Below are positions 38,576 to 47,913 of a stretch of 64,000 bases of DNA, in pieces. Source of the DNA: Nitrospira sp. CG24A (GTDB taxonomy: Bacteria > Nitrospirota > Nitrospiria > Nitrospirales > Nitrospiraceae); assembly GCA_002869925.2 (NCBI GenBank), contig NEWT02000014.1, positions 1 to 64,000 of the forward strand, written 5' to 3'. Numbering within the stretch: the first letter of the stretch is position 1; the number at the start of each line of letters is the position of its first letter. Under the pieces are notes generated by a model. The model was not told where the DNA came from. It did not search any database and saw only the letters and a list, made by a program, of their open reading frames with translations. Both the position numbers and the translations under genes were made by a program.

Positions 38576-39685
38576 ATGCTGAGTTCATTTAAAAGCCTCT
38601 CCGAAACCGACCTGTTCTCGATGTTCACCCCAAAACGGCAGCTCGTCGGGTTGGATATTGGGTCGAGCGGGATCAAGCTTGTCCAGCTGAAGGAAAACCG
38701 AGGTCGGTACGTTCTCCAGAAGTTTGGCTTTAAACCACTCGAACCGGAAGTCATCGTCGATGGTACGGTGATGGATGAAGGACGTGTGGTATCGGCGATC
38801 AAGGAATTGTTCGAAGAAACAAAGATTAAGGTGAAACAAGTGGCTGTATCGATTTCTGGCCATGCAGTCATCATTAAGAAGATTAGCTTGCCTCCAATGC
38901 CTGATGAGGAGTTGGAGGGGCAGGTACGGCTGGCTGCGGAGCAGTACATCCCCTTCGATATCAACGAAGTGAACATCGATTTCAGTGTGTTGCCATCCTC
39001 TGAAGCGGCGGGTGATGCACAGGGAGAGATGTCGATCATTCTGGTCGCGGCCAAAAAAGACAAGATTAATGAGCTGACTGAGCTCGTCAAAGGTGCGGGG
39101 CTGTTTCCGATCGTCATGGATGTCGATGCATTTGCGATCGAGAACATGCACGCAATCAACTATCCTGCCGCGCAAGAAGAGACGACCGCCCTCGTGAATA
39201 TTGGCGCCAGTGTTATGAATATCAATATTATTCGAGGCGGCACTTCCCTGTTCACACGTGACATTCCGATCGGGGGGAACCGTTATACAGAAGCCATTCA
39301 GCGTGAAATGAGCATGTCCTACGAAGAGGCGGAAGAAACCAAAAAGAGTGAGCGTTCGGCAGGGAGCAATCAGGCCGCGTTAACCACAGTTGTCGATAGC
39401 GTCAACGCCGAGGTGGCCTCAGAGATCGCACGGACCATCGATTATTTTAAATCCACGATGCCGGATGCCGATGTTCAGCAAGTTCTCTTGTGCGGAGGGG
39501 GAGCACAGGTCAAAGGCTTAGTGCCACAACTGAAGGATCGAATGCAGGCAGTGGTCGAGGTCGCGAACCCATTTGGTGAAATTGACACGTCAGGCGCCGG
39601 TTTGGATCAGGACACGTTGGCCGAACTGGCTCCGCTGGCCGCCGTCGGTGTTGGATTGGCACTGAGAACGGTAGGGGATCGATGA
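38576..39685 (+). CDS. pilM: Type IV pilus assembly protein PilM
   Basis: Actin-like cytoplasmic ATPase of the pilus alignment complex. 369 residues from ATG 38576, which has AGAGG upstream. The track extension is rejected. The phosphate-binding motif GLDIGSSGIKLVQL is at the start, and later VLLCGGGAQVKGL is the adenosine motif. The stop overlaps pilN (ATGA). PilM binds the PilN N-terminus, here MIRINLLPG. Confidence 0.94.
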   Translation: MLSSFKSLSETDLFSMFTPKRQLVGLDIGSSGIKLVQLKENRGRYVLQKFGFKPLEPEVIVDGTVMDEGRVVSAIKELFEETKIKVKQVAVSISGHAVIIKKISLPPMPDEELEGQVRLAAEQYIPFDINEVNIDFSVLPSSEAAGDAQGEMSIILVAAKKDKINELTELVKGAGLFPIVMDVDAFAIENMHAINYPAAQEETTALVNIGASVMNINIIRGGTSLFTRDIPIGGNRYTEAIQREMSMSYEEAEETKKSERSAGSNQAALTTVVDSVNAEVASEIARTIDYFKSTMPDADVQQVLLCGGGAQVKGLVPQLKDRMQAVVEVANPFGEIDTSGAGLDQDTLAELAPLAAVGVGLALRTVGDR

Positions 39686-40233
39686 TTCGCATTAACTTAT
39701 TACCGGGCCCCAAGGGGCATAAAGCGAAGCCTCAGTATGATGTCAGGGCGCAAGCTCTGCTAGGTGTGGGGATGCTGTTCATTACCCTGGTAGGGTGTTG
39801 GTGGTACTCGGCCTCACTCGACGAAGAGATCAACGCACGACAGACTGAAAAGATTGACAAGGAGAAGCAGGTCGCGCAGTTAAAGGAACAAGTGAAGAAG
39901 GTCTCCGATTTTGAGAGCCGAAAGAAAGTACTCGAAGATAAAAATCGTATTATTGATGAATTGGAAAAGTCACGTGTCGGCCCCGTGAAGGTACTCGACC
40001 ATGTCAGTCACAGTTTGGAGCCCTTGAAAGTGTGGCTCCTCAGAGTCGCTGTCACGGGGAAGGACATCGATCTTGAAGGTCGTGCTGCGACCAACGACGA
40101 CGTGGTGGAATTCGTGAACAACCTGCGTCGTACCGATTATTTTTCGAATATCAATCTTCAAGAAAGTCGGGCGGCAGTGGAGAATCAACTCAATATCTAC
40201 CAGTTTAAACTTGGTTTCCGTCTCAAAGGGTAA
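39682..40233 (+). CDS. pilN: Type IV pilus assembly protein PilN
   Basis: Inner-membrane alignment protein. 183 residues with the conserved cytoplasmic tail INLLPG that docks into PilM. One membrane span lies at about residues 26-46, followed by a periplasmic coiled coil (KIDKEKQVAQLKEQVKKV). The C-terminal ferredoxin-like domain follows. It overlaps pilM by four bases and is three bases from pilO. Confidence 0.92.
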   Translation: MIRINLLPGPKGHKAKPQYDVRAQALLGVGMLFITLVGCWWYSASLDEEINARQTEKIDKEKQVAQLKEQVKKVSDFESRKKVLEDKNRIIDELEKSRVGPVKVLDHVSHSLEPLKVWLLRVAVTGKDIDLEGRAATNDDVVEFVNNLRRTDYFSNINLQESRAAVENQLNIYQFKLGFRLKG

Positions 40234-40235
40234 GA

Positions 40236-40865
40236 ATGATGAAGCTGCCTTCCATGAATCTTGAGCTATTGCGGTCGATCCCCTTGGTTCAGAAACTGGG
40301 GCTTCTCGTGATGGTTCTTGCCGGGATTATTGTCGGGTTCTATTACTATGTTGCTGAACCGAAATCTATGGAGATTGCAGGGCTTCAGGGAGCGATCGGC
40401 ACGCTCGACAGCGAGATTCAAACGTTGACCATTAAAGTCAAACATCTTGATGAGCTGATTGCGGCCAGTAAACAACTCGAGATTGAGCTTGCCAAAAAGC
40501 AAGAACGGCTGCCGCCTGAAGGGGAAGCCGTTATGCTGCTCAAGCAGGTATCAGACTTAGGTATTCGACTTGGGCTCGACATTAAGCTGTGGAAACCGAG
40601 TCCGAAGAGCGAAGATCCATCGAAGCTCTTTGTGCGGATGCCGGTGAACGTGGAGGTGTCCGGAGGGTACCATACCGCCGCGTTGTTTTTCGATCGAATC
40701 AACGCGATGCCTCGGATTGTGACTGTGTCAGGCCTCAAGATGGGTGCTCCAAAGTTTGAGAAGGGGCGTGTCGTCACACAGACGGTGTTCGATCTTGTCG
40801 CCTATGCAGCAACGGATGAGACTAAGTTGGTTGCAGCGGTCCCAGCAATTCCGCAGAGGAAATAG
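40236..40865 (+). CDS. pilO: Type IV pilus assembly protein PilO
   Basis: Partner of PilN. 209 residues, with one membrane span at about residues 22-42 (LGLLVMVLAGIIVGFYYYV), a coiled coil and a C-terminal domain containing GGYHTAALFFDRINAMPRIV, the typical PilO segment. An ATG-ATG start directly after pilN. Confidence 0.92.
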   Translation: MMKLPSMNLELLRSIPLVQKLGLLVMVLAGIIVGFYYYVAEPKSMEIAGLQGAIGTLDSEIQTLTIKVKHLDELIAASKQLEIELAKKQERLPPEGEAVMLLKQVSDLGIRLGLDIKLWKPSPKSEDPSKLFVRMPVNVEVSGGYHTAALFFDRINAMPRIVTVSGLKMGAPKFEKGRVVTQTVFDLVAYAATDETKLVAAVPAIPQRK

Positions 40866-40934
40866 GGTGCAAAGTCTTGGATGTGTGTGAGGCCATGAAC
40901 AGTGAATGCCATCTGTGAGAACCGGCGGTCGACC

Positions 40935-41528
40935 ATGAAGACAACATGCATGATTCTGATTGGATGTGCTGGACTGCTCGTCGCAGTCGGCTCGGGCCTT
41001 GCTGAGACAAGTATGAGCGGCCATCTTCGACAGATTAGCCCAATGCGGCAGGACTCCCTCAAAGTCCCTTCTCTCAACGATGTGCCGAGGCACGCATCGT
41101 TTCCAGCTCCAACCGCGGCAGCCGGCGATGGGGATGTTCAACCAGTCGACCCCAATTCAATATTGGAATCGGTGGGTGCTCGCTCCTATGACCCTTCTGG
41201 GAGGCGGGATCCGTTCGCCCCGGTGTTGCAATTGTTGGGACTTGGACCGATCGATCCCACATTACCTCCGCTCCAACGTGTTGGACTTACGGAGATGAAT
41301 TTAATCGCCGTGATATGGGGGGCCTATGGCTATACGGCTATGGTTCAAACTCCAGATGGAAGCGGATATACGGTGCGTCGGGGAACGCGAATCGGTCCCA
41401 ACAATGGTGTGGTGAGCGCTGTGACGGAGAAGGGTATTGTGGTGCAAGAACGGTTTACAGATGTGTATGGGAGCAAACAGGAGCGGGAATATGTCAAGCT
41501 CCTTCACCCGAAAGAGGGCTCAGAATGA
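40935..41528 (+). CDS. pilP: Type IV pilus assembly protein PilP
   Basis: Connects PilNO to the PilQ secretin. With ATG 40935 the protein has 197 residues, and GTG 40902 would add 11. It has a hydrophobic signal segment ending in GLAE and a linker. The C-terminal domain carries GRRDPFAPV and ALIAVIWGAYGYTAMV-like beta strands. A Cys follows LIG at residue 11, but the span before it is short for a lipoprotein signal. It overlaps pilQ by four bases. Confidence 0.88.
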   Translation: MKTTCMILIGCAGLLVAVGSGLAETSMSGHLRQISPMRQDSLKVPSLNDVPRHASFPAPTAAAGDGDVQPVDPNSILESVGARSYDPSGRRDPFAPVLQLLGLGPIDPTLPPLQRVGLTEMNLIAVIWGAYGYTAMVQTPDGSGYTVRRGTRIGPNNGVVSAVTEKGIVVQERFTDVYGSKQEREYVKLLHPKEGSE

Positions 41529-43462
41529 CACCTAAGCTGACCACGACAACATTTATTGGCGTACTCTCGGCGGTGGGAGCGCTCAGTGTCCCGATAGCCA
41601 TACCGTCGATAGAGGCGTCGACTGACGTCCCAGCTGTCGATTCAGTCTCGCCCTCGATCATTGAAGGCGATCTGGCGCAGACCCTGACTCGCCTCGATGT
41701 TCAACGGGGCACGAACGACATCCGGGTCATTATTTCCGGGGATGGAAGGCTGGCTCATGAGGTGGTACGTCTCGATGAGCGACGCCTCATGATCGATATT
41801 CCAGGAGTGGCTTCTGCCGTACATACGCCGGTCATATCGGTCAATCACCAGATGTTGAAGCAAGTGCGTCTAGGTTATCATGCCGATAGAGTACGGGTGG
41901 TATTGGATCTTACCGGTGCAGCAACATACTCGGTTGAATCGCAAGGTGCGAGTCTTATTGTGACGCTTCGAGAAGGTGCCGGTACGGATATAGGCGCAAA
42001 TGCTGGCTCTTACCGCAGTGAAACCGCCAAAGACACAAGGCCAGAGAATCCTATGCTGCTGCCGATCCAGGCGGATGCCGCTTCTCCGGTGGCCCATCGG
42101 GCAATGGCTGCGGTTCAGCGGTCTTCGACGAAGTTTCATGTGCGGCCTGTCCAGATGACGTCCGATCCAGATAGCAGTGAGAAAAGCACGCCAAAGGAAG
42201 ATTTGGTCGTTGGAGAGACCCGTTATGTCGGTCGGCGTATTTCGCTCGATTTTCAGCAGGCCGACATCAGTAATGTGCTACGCCTCATTGCTGAGGTCAG
42301 TGGTTTTAACATGGTGGTCGGTGAAGGGGTGAAGAGCAAGGTGACGATGAAGCTCGTGAGTGTGCCCTGGGATCAGGCACTCGATATGATTTTAAAAATG
42401 AATGGGCTAGGCAAGATCAGGCAGAGCAATATCTTGTGGATCGATACGCTGGCGAACATCGCCAAACAGCAAAATGAAGAGGCCCAGGCGAAGGATGCCA
42501 AGGTGAAAGCGGAAGAACTGGTTGATCGAGTATTCTATATTAGGAATCTGCAAGCGCAGGAACTCATGACTTCTCTTCGGCAGTATTTGAGCCCGAGAGG
42601 GTTGATGCAAATGAGCTTGGGCTCCAATGCCTTAATAGTCAGAGATACAGAAAGCAAGATTGGAGTGATGAAACAGCTGGTTGACGGCCTCGATCTTGAA
42701 GTGCCTCAAGTCCAAATCGAAGCGAGGATCGTGCAGGCGGATACGACCTATTCCCGTTCGCTGGGAGTTCAGTGGGGTATCCAAAATCTGAACCAGCTCG
42801 CGGGTAGTGGGGTGGCAAACTTCAGGACGGGTAATACGGGATCATTTGGAGCGCAAACATCGAATTTCCTGGTGAATCTTCCGGCTACAGTCGGTGGGTT
42901 GACGTCGACTCCCGGTGTCGGGTTCACGATCGGGAAAACCGATGGAGCGTTGTTGGATGTCCGGTTGTCGGCAGGTGAGTTGCTTGGACTGAGTAAAGTC
43001 ATTGCCGCACCCAAAGTCACGACCTTGGACAAGCGGGAGGCCAAGATCTCACAGGGAGAATCGATCCCGTTCCAGACGACCTCTCTCCAGGGAACACAGA
43101 CGACCTTTGTGGATGCGAATTTGGAACTGAATGTGACTCCTCAGATTACTTCGCGGGATCCCAAGGAAGTCGGCAAGCAGATTATGATGAAGGTTCGCGC
43201 CACGAGAAACGCTGTCGGCGCACGAAGCAATCCGGCCGGGCCTAGTATCGACCGACGCGAAGCCAATACTCAGGTCATCATCCGCGACGGTGAGACCATG
43301 GTGATCGGCGGGGTCTTTATCGATACGCAGAACAACAGCGTCGTTGGGATTCCCTATCTCTCACGCGTGCCTGTTTTGGGATGGCTCTTCAAACAAAAGA
43401 CTGAAGCTGTCGCGAAGCAAGAGCTGCTTATCTTCTTAACGCCTAGTATTGTCAAGAGCTAG
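41525..43462 (+). CDS. pilQ: Type IV pilus secretin PilQ
   Basis: Outer-membrane pore for the pilus. The first 70 codons of the tracked ORF read through pilP in another frame. ATG 41525 overlaps the pilP stop and gives 645 residues. After a signal peptide come one AMIN domain (about 50-155), an STN/N0 domain (RISLDFQQADISNVLRLIAEVSG), an N1 domain and the secretin core. The core ends in VGIPYLSRVPVLGWLFK and ELLIFLTPSIV. Two AMIN domains are common elsewhere, but only one is evident here. Confidence 0.94.
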   Translation: MTPKLTTTTFIGVLSAVGALSVPIAIPSIEASTDVPAVDSVSPSIIEGDLAQTLTRLDVQRGTNDIRVIISGDGRLAHEVVRLDERRLMIDIPGVASAVHTPVISVNHQMLKQVRLGYHADRVRVVLDLTGAATYSVESQGASLIVTLREGAGTDIGANAGSYRSETAKDTRPENPMLLPIQADAASPVAHRAMAAVQRSSTKFHVRPVQMTSDPDSSEKSTPKEDLVVGETRYVGRRISLDFQQADISNVLRLIAEVSGFNMVVGEGVKSKVTMKLVSVPWDQALDMILKMNGLGKIRQSNILWIDTLANIAKQQNEEAQAKDAKVKAEELVDRVFYIRNLQAQELMTSLRQYLSPRGLMQMSLGSNALIVRDTESKIGVMKQLVDGLDLEVPQVQIEARIVQADTTYSRSLGVQWGIQNLNQLAGSGVANFRTGNTGSFGAQTSNFLVNLPATVGGLTSTPGVGFTIGKTDGALLDVRLSAGELLGLSKVIAAPKVTTLDKREAKISQGESIPFQTTSLQGTQTTFVDANLELNVTPQITSRDPKEVGKQIMMKVRATRNAVGARSNPAGPSIDRREANTQVIIRDGETMVIGGVFIDTQNNSVVGIPYLSRVPVLGWLFKQKTEAVAKQELLIFLTPSIVKS

Positions 43463-44086
43463 TGGGATGTAGGGAAAGTCAGCCAGCATACACAGTACCT
43501 TGCCTGGGTGGGTGAGTGTATTGCCTGAGCAAAACTCATCAGAACACAAGCTCACCAGTTAAACCCACACAGACCAGACTAACCAGATGCTCTATACAGA
43601 CTGGGTCGGTCTCCAACGTACCAGCCAATAACGGTTTGGCATACCCACGCAGTTTTTAGAACCTGCTAGGAACCGATATTTGAGTTCTCAATGGATGGGG
43701 GACTTACGAGTGGTGAACTTTCTCGGTTCATGCGCTATCTCAAGTCACCGGTATATTTACCAGCCTCCCGCCTATATCCCACATCATCGGTTTGTAATAT
43801 CTCAACGATTTTGTGCTTCGAGGCCAGATACGGACTTCAGTGGGCCTGGTTCCTCAAGAAGATGCAAGAGGCCTAATGAGGACATATCTGAGCTGTCGCA
43901 TGCGACCGTTCGCCATGGAGCGGCCCTGAAAACCTTCTAGTTTCCAGGCCGTTGTGATACCATCCTGCCATTGTCTGCCGATCGCAATTCATCATCACCA
44001 TCGGCAAAGTAGGCCATGAATCTGAGCGTTCCCAGCCACAAAGAATCGGATGTGGAGTTGGTGTATCAAGTCAGGAGGGGCGATCA
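43463..44086 (+). other. Gene-free spacer between pilQ and aroB
   Basis: 624 bases without a recognisable gene. Two overlapping ORFs of 61 and 86 codons (43691-43876 and 43680-43940) lack a ribosome-binding site and resemble nothing I know. An imperfect hairpin lies at 43921-43951 (GGCC ends with AAAAC/GTTTC arms). aroK, often between pilQ and aroB, is missing here. Confidence 0.5.
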
Positions 44087-45268
44087 TTGAGCAGGGCTGG
44101 AATGGGAGAACAGATTATACCGGTGGCCTTGGGGCCACGAAGCTACGACATCGTCCTGCATCCTGGCTTACTTTCGACAGTGGGCGACAGGCTGCATGCC
44201 ATTACGACCTCTCCGAAGATCGCGGTTGTGACAGATAGGCATGTGGCAAACCATTATCTTCACAAGACGCTCCGCTCGCTTCGCAAGGCAGGATACGACG
44301 CGACAGAAATTATCTTGCCACCGGGAGAGCGAACGAAGACGCTTGGAACAATTGCCAAGGTTCTCGACGCGTTAGCCAGGCATAAGTTCGAACGCCAATC
44401 ATTGTTGCTGGCTCTCGGTGGTGGAGTGATTGGCGATGTGACCGGTTTTGCTGCCGCGATTTATCAGCGAGGAATTCCGTTCGTGCAAGTGCCGACCACG
44501 CTTGTGGCTCAAGTCGATTCCAGTGTGGGAGGCAAAACCGGTGTGGACCATCGGTTGGGAAAAAATCTCATTGGAGCGTTTTATCAGCCGCGTGCAGTCT
44601 TGATTGACCCACTCACGCTGCGCACTCTTCCGGCCCGCGAATGGATTGCTGGTTTGGCCGAAGTGATCAAATACGGCATTATCGCCGACGAAGGATTCTT
44701 TGCTTTTCTGGAGCAAGAGATTTCCAGGCTGTTGAAATTGGAAAAAGAGCCGGTTCTCCAGGTGATTAAACGATCGTGCGAAATCAAGGCGGAAGTGGTT
44801 GCCGCTGACGAGCGGGAGTCGAACCGTCGTCGCGTGCTCAATTATGGTCACACGATTGGACATGCCCTGGAGGCACTCTCAGGCTATCGTGGGTTGATTC
44901 ATGGTGAAGCGGTGGGGATTGGGTTAGTGCAAGAAGCGGATTTGGCTTGCCATATGGGTCTCTGTGGGAGGGACGTGGTTGAACGGATCAGAACCCTGGT
45001 GCGGCGTGCCGGGCTGTCCGATCATGTTTCGCCGGCATCTTTTTCGCGCCTCTGGAGTGCCATGCAACATGACAAAAAGGTGGTTCGGGGGCAGGTCGTT
45101 GGAGTGTGGCCGGTCAAGATTGGGGAAGTGGTCATTAGACCAATCGAGGAGCAGGTGTGTGCCGAGTGGTTTCGGCGCATGCATGGCCGTGGGAACCGCG
45201 TATTGAGCGGCCATCGGCCAGGCAGTCTATCCGGCGAAAGGGTCTCACGCAAAGGTACGTCTCAATGA
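44087..45268 (+). CDS. aroB: 3-dehydroquinate synthase
   Basis: Second step of the shikimate pathway, converting DAHP to 3-dehydroquinate with bound NAD and a divalent metal. 393 residues from TTG 44087, supported by AGGAGGGG six bases upstream. GGGVIGDVTGFAAA and VDSSVGGKTGVDH are the NAD and substrate motifs. The metal ligands are in GLAEVIKYG, NYGHTIGHALE and HGEAV. About 25 residues at the C-terminus are extra and basic. It overlaps the next gene by four bases. Confidence 0.95.
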   Translation: MSRAGMGEQIIPVALGPRSYDIVLHPGLLSTVGDRLHAITTSPKIAVVTDRHVANHYLHKTLRSLRKAGYDATEIILPPGERTKTLGTIAKVLDALARHKFERQSLLLALGGGVIGDVTGFAAAIYQRGIPFVQVPTTLVAQVDSSVGGKTGVDHRLGKNLIGAFYQPRAVLIDPLTLRTLPAREWIAGLAEVIKYGIIADEGFFAFLEQEISRLLKLEKEPVLQVIKRSCEIKAEVVAADERESNRRRVLNYGHTIGHALEALSGYRGLIHGEAVGIGLVQEADLACHMGLCGRDVVERIRTLVRRAGLSDHVSPASFSRLWSAMQHDKKVVRGQVVGVWPVKIGEVVIRPIEEQVCAEWFRRMHGRGNRVLSGHRPGSLSGERVSRKGTSQ

Positions 45269-46530
45269 CGATGAAACGCACGCCATCTGTCGCGTATCTG
45301 CAACAGGCATTGCGGGAAAAAACACGCGAAGTCGATGTCCTCCATCGGATCTCTGCGTCGATCAGCAATCAATTGGATCTCGAAGCCATTCTTAAACATA
45401 TCGTCGACGTCGTCGTAGAAGTCACGAAGGCGGATGCCTGCCTCCTCTATCTATTGTCGGACAGTCAAGATGAACTCATTCTTCGCGCATCGAAAAATCC
45501 TCATCCCAAACTGATCGGTCGCATCACAATTGGATTAGGCGAGGGCATCACCGGGTGGGTGGCTCAGGAACGGACGCGTGTCGTCATCCCAAGCAATGCG
45601 AACGACGATCCACGGTTCAAGTTTTTTCATAACCTTCCGGAAGACCGCTATCAAGCATTTGTCTCTGTCCCGATCATGGCCAAAAAGGAAGTGGTCGGAG
45701 TAATCAATGTCCAACATAAGCGCCCCAAGCGTTATCAACATGATGAGATCGCGCTCCTTTCGACGATCGCCACTCAAGTTGGAGGAGCAATTGAAAATGC
45801 GCGGCTGTACGATCAAATGCAACGCAAAGCATTACAAGTAGAGACTTTGTCGCAGGTCTCGGAAACAGTGGCCTCCAATCGGTTGATCAAGGATGTTCTC
45901 CAGCTTCTTGTGACGATGACGGCGCAGATGATGAACTCGAAGATCTGCTCGATCATGCTGTTGGACGAAGCCAGCGGGGAATTGCGGATTGCGGCAACAC
46001 AAAGCCTCAGCGAGCAGTATCGCCGGAAGCCGAATCTTAAGATCGGGCAAGGCATTAGCGGGCGTGCCGTGAAAGACCGACGGTCGATCATTGTGCTCGA
46101 TGTGTCCACTGAGCGGGACTATATGTATCCGGATATGGCCAAGAAGGAGGGGCTGTGCTCTTTGCTTTCAGTCCCGATGATGGTGCGTGATAAGGCATTG
46201 GGCGTGATCAATAGCTACACGTCCGTTCCGCATGTATTCACCGGCGAGGAGGTCAAATTGCTTCAGGCCATTGCCAATCAGGCTGCCGTGGCTATCGAGC
46301 ATACGACTCTGATTGAGAAGTCTCATGAGATGCAGGAAGCCCTGGCGGTTCGGAAGCTTATGGAGCGGGCCAAAGGTTACCTGATGCGTTCGAAGAAGCT
46401 GACCGAAGAAGAGGCCTTCAAACTCATTCAGCGGCAAAGTATGGATTTTAGAAAGTCCATGCGAGAGATTGCTGAGGCGGTGCTTCTAGCTGGAGAACTC
46501 GATCAACGAGTTGAAAAGCAGCGTGGATAG
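45265..46530 (+). CDS. GAF-GAF-ANTAR regulatory protein
   Basis: 421 residues from the ATG that overlaps the aroB stop (ATGA); the tracked extension runs inside aroB. A short coiled coil is followed by GAF domain 1 (about 30-175, with GLGEGITGWVAQ) and GAF domain 2 (about 200-345, with KIGQGISGRAVKDRRSIIV). The last 60 residues form an ANTAR domain (LMERAKGYLMRSKKLTEEEAF). ANTAR domains bind paired RNA hairpins and prevent termination. There is no kinase or receiver domain, so a small ligand or redox cue sensed by GAF is the likely input. The target is unknown. Confidence 0.88.
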   Translation: MTMKRTPSVAYLQQALREKTREVDVLHRISASISNQLDLEAILKHIVDVVVEVTKADACLLYLLSDSQDELILRASKNPHPKLIGRITIGLGEGITGWVAQERTRVVIPSNANDDPRFKFFHNLPEDRYQAFVSVPIMAKKEVVGVINVQHKRPKRYQHDEIALLSTIATQVGGAIENARLYDQMQRKALQVETLSQVSETVASNRLIKDVLQLLVTMTAQMMNSKICSIMLLDEASGELRIAATQSLSEQYRRKPNLKIGQGISGRAVKDRRSIIVLDVSTERDYMYPDMAKKEGLCSLLSVPMMVRDKALGVINSYTSVPHVFTGEEVKLLQAIANQAAVAIEHTTLIEKSHEMQEALAVRKLMERAKGYLMRSKKLTEEEAFKLIQRQSMDFRKSMREIAEAVLLAGELDQRVEKQRG

Positions 46531-46582
46531 GTGTTATCAGCCAAGAACGTCCTCGGGCGTGGAAGGCTAAGAGGTTGAGGCG

Positions 46583-47494
46583 TCACTTTGGAGAGGTCGA
46601 GGGGGGCTGGCGTGTCCGTTCCGTCTCTTGCTCCGTCAGTTTCTTTTTGATTTCCTTCAACTCCTTCCGTAACTCGTCTAGATCGGCATCTCTTTGAGCA
46701 GAGTCTTCTTTCGCAGACTTCGAAGGTTGAACGGCAGTCGATCGCATGTCCGATCCCGTGGGCATTGTGGCAAGCTGGCTGTAGTCGATTACGAGAGTGG
46801 TGTCAGTTGAATGGGCCGTCCGATAACTATCGGGGCGCTTGGCGGATTCTGGAATGAAGTGTACTGTGCGATTGGCCAATCCTGTCGGATTGAATAGAGG
46901 CCGATCGGCTATGGTATTCGCGTCAGTCCGTTCTGTCCGTTGGCGATACCCGGTCAAGGTCAGATACAGCGACCGTTCATAACTGTAGAGGGAGCCTCCC
47001 GTTGCTTCTACGGATGCCCCTCTTCCCACCTGCTCTGACTCACACACGCCGGGGAACCGGACGTCCGACAAGCAAAAGACCGTTCCGGCAGATGGCGAGC
47101 GGGCCGGCGTGCCGTGTTTGACGATATGAAAGCCGACCTGCTGGTCCGACGCAGCTCTGGTGAGCCCTTCGACAAGAAGGGGCGCCAGGTACTCAACGTC
47201 GTCATCCCCAAACACTCGAATGGTCTCAGTCTTGTCTAAGGCGAGGTTTCCTACTCCTCCTCGTCCATCCTTGAGGATCACGCCGCGTAGAACTCGAGCC
47301 ATCGTATCCGACGATACTGTCATCGGGTGGGTGGCTTGAAAAGACCGATCGGGAATACGTTCCACAAACACCGCGCCGCGTTCGGACTTATGGATTGTGA
47401 TATCCAGATCAGGCTTGGACGCACAGGCAGACACGACCAGGGTCATCCCGGCTAGGAGGAGCAAGGCAAGTTGCGGACGATGAGACAAGGGCAA
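46583..47494 (-). CDS. Putative lipoprotein of unknown function
   Basis: The only minus-strand gene I support. 303 residues from a TTG start. A signal peptide ends in the lipobox VSAC at about residue 24, so it is probably lipid-anchored. The middle part is predicted soluble and contains two Cys. The C-terminus is a charged coiled coil (DLDELRKELKEIKKKLTEQE) and a Pro/Ser tail. I do not recognise a named family. It is convergent with the GAF-ANTAR gene, 52 bases away, and divergent from the sensor kinase. Confidence 0.72.
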   Translation of the reverse strand: MPLSHRPQLALLLLAGMTLVVSACASKPDLDITIHKSERGAVFVERIPDRSFQATHPMTVSSDTMARVLRGVILKDGRGGVGNLALDKTETIRVFGDDDVEYLAPLLVEGLTRAASDQQVGFHIVKHGTPARSPSAGTVFCLSDVRFPGVCESEQVGRGASVEATGGSLYSYERSLYLTLTGYRQRTERTDANTIADRPLFNPTGLANRTVHFIPESAKRPDSYRTAHSTDTTLVIDYSQLATMPTGSDMRSTAVQPSKSAKEDSAQRDADLDELRKELKEIKKKLTEQETERTRQPPSTSPK

Positions 47495-47913
47495 TTCTCA
47501 AAGTGAATAGACGTTGCGAGTCTAGCATAGTTAGACAGAACGAGGACACCGGTAACATTCTTCAGATGCTGAGAGAGTTCTACTTGACAGGAGGACAAGA
47601 GACTCCGAATATAGGCCCACATAACTGTATGGGCTGAATATTGGACAACGACGTCCGACGATTCAGCCGGAATATACGAAGTGTAAGAAAAGGACAATGG
47701 CGTCCTGTCGGGATTGACAGAATGACCGGAAGGGCCTTTTCCTCTGCCACAGCATAGCCCTCCGCGGTCATTCCACGCATATCGAAACGAGCAGTCGTCA
47801 CCGGCATGAGCAGGACCATTCCCGTCGCCTGTTACGGGGAGCTTCACGCGAGCGAGCGAGTGAACGTCCCGGTCGTAACGTAATGAGTGCGGTGCAGTAA
47901 CGAGGCGAAAAGG
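47495..47913 (+). other. Divergent spacer between the lipoprotein and sensor-kinase genes
   Basis: 419 bases without a supported gene. Minus-strand ORFs here (47580-47819 and others) lack family similarity. A TTGACA at 47584 stands upstream of an AT-rich GAATAT at 17 bases, which could be the sensor-kinase promoter, though the -10 box is poor. Confidence 0.35.

Noticed and set aside
41315-41524. 70-codon N-terminal extension of the pilQ ORF
   Set aside because: It is the pilP coding sequence read in another frame. The ATG at 41525 gives a proper signal peptide.
43680-43940. Two overlapping ORFs of 61 and 86 codons between pilQ and aroB
   Set aside because: No ribosome-binding site, no recognisable family, unusual composition rich in Ser, His and Arg. 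Treated as non-coding.
47580-47819. Minus-strand 79-codon ORF upstream of the sensor kinase
   Set aside because: No similarity and no ribosome-binding site, and several overlapping frames in the same place look equally random.
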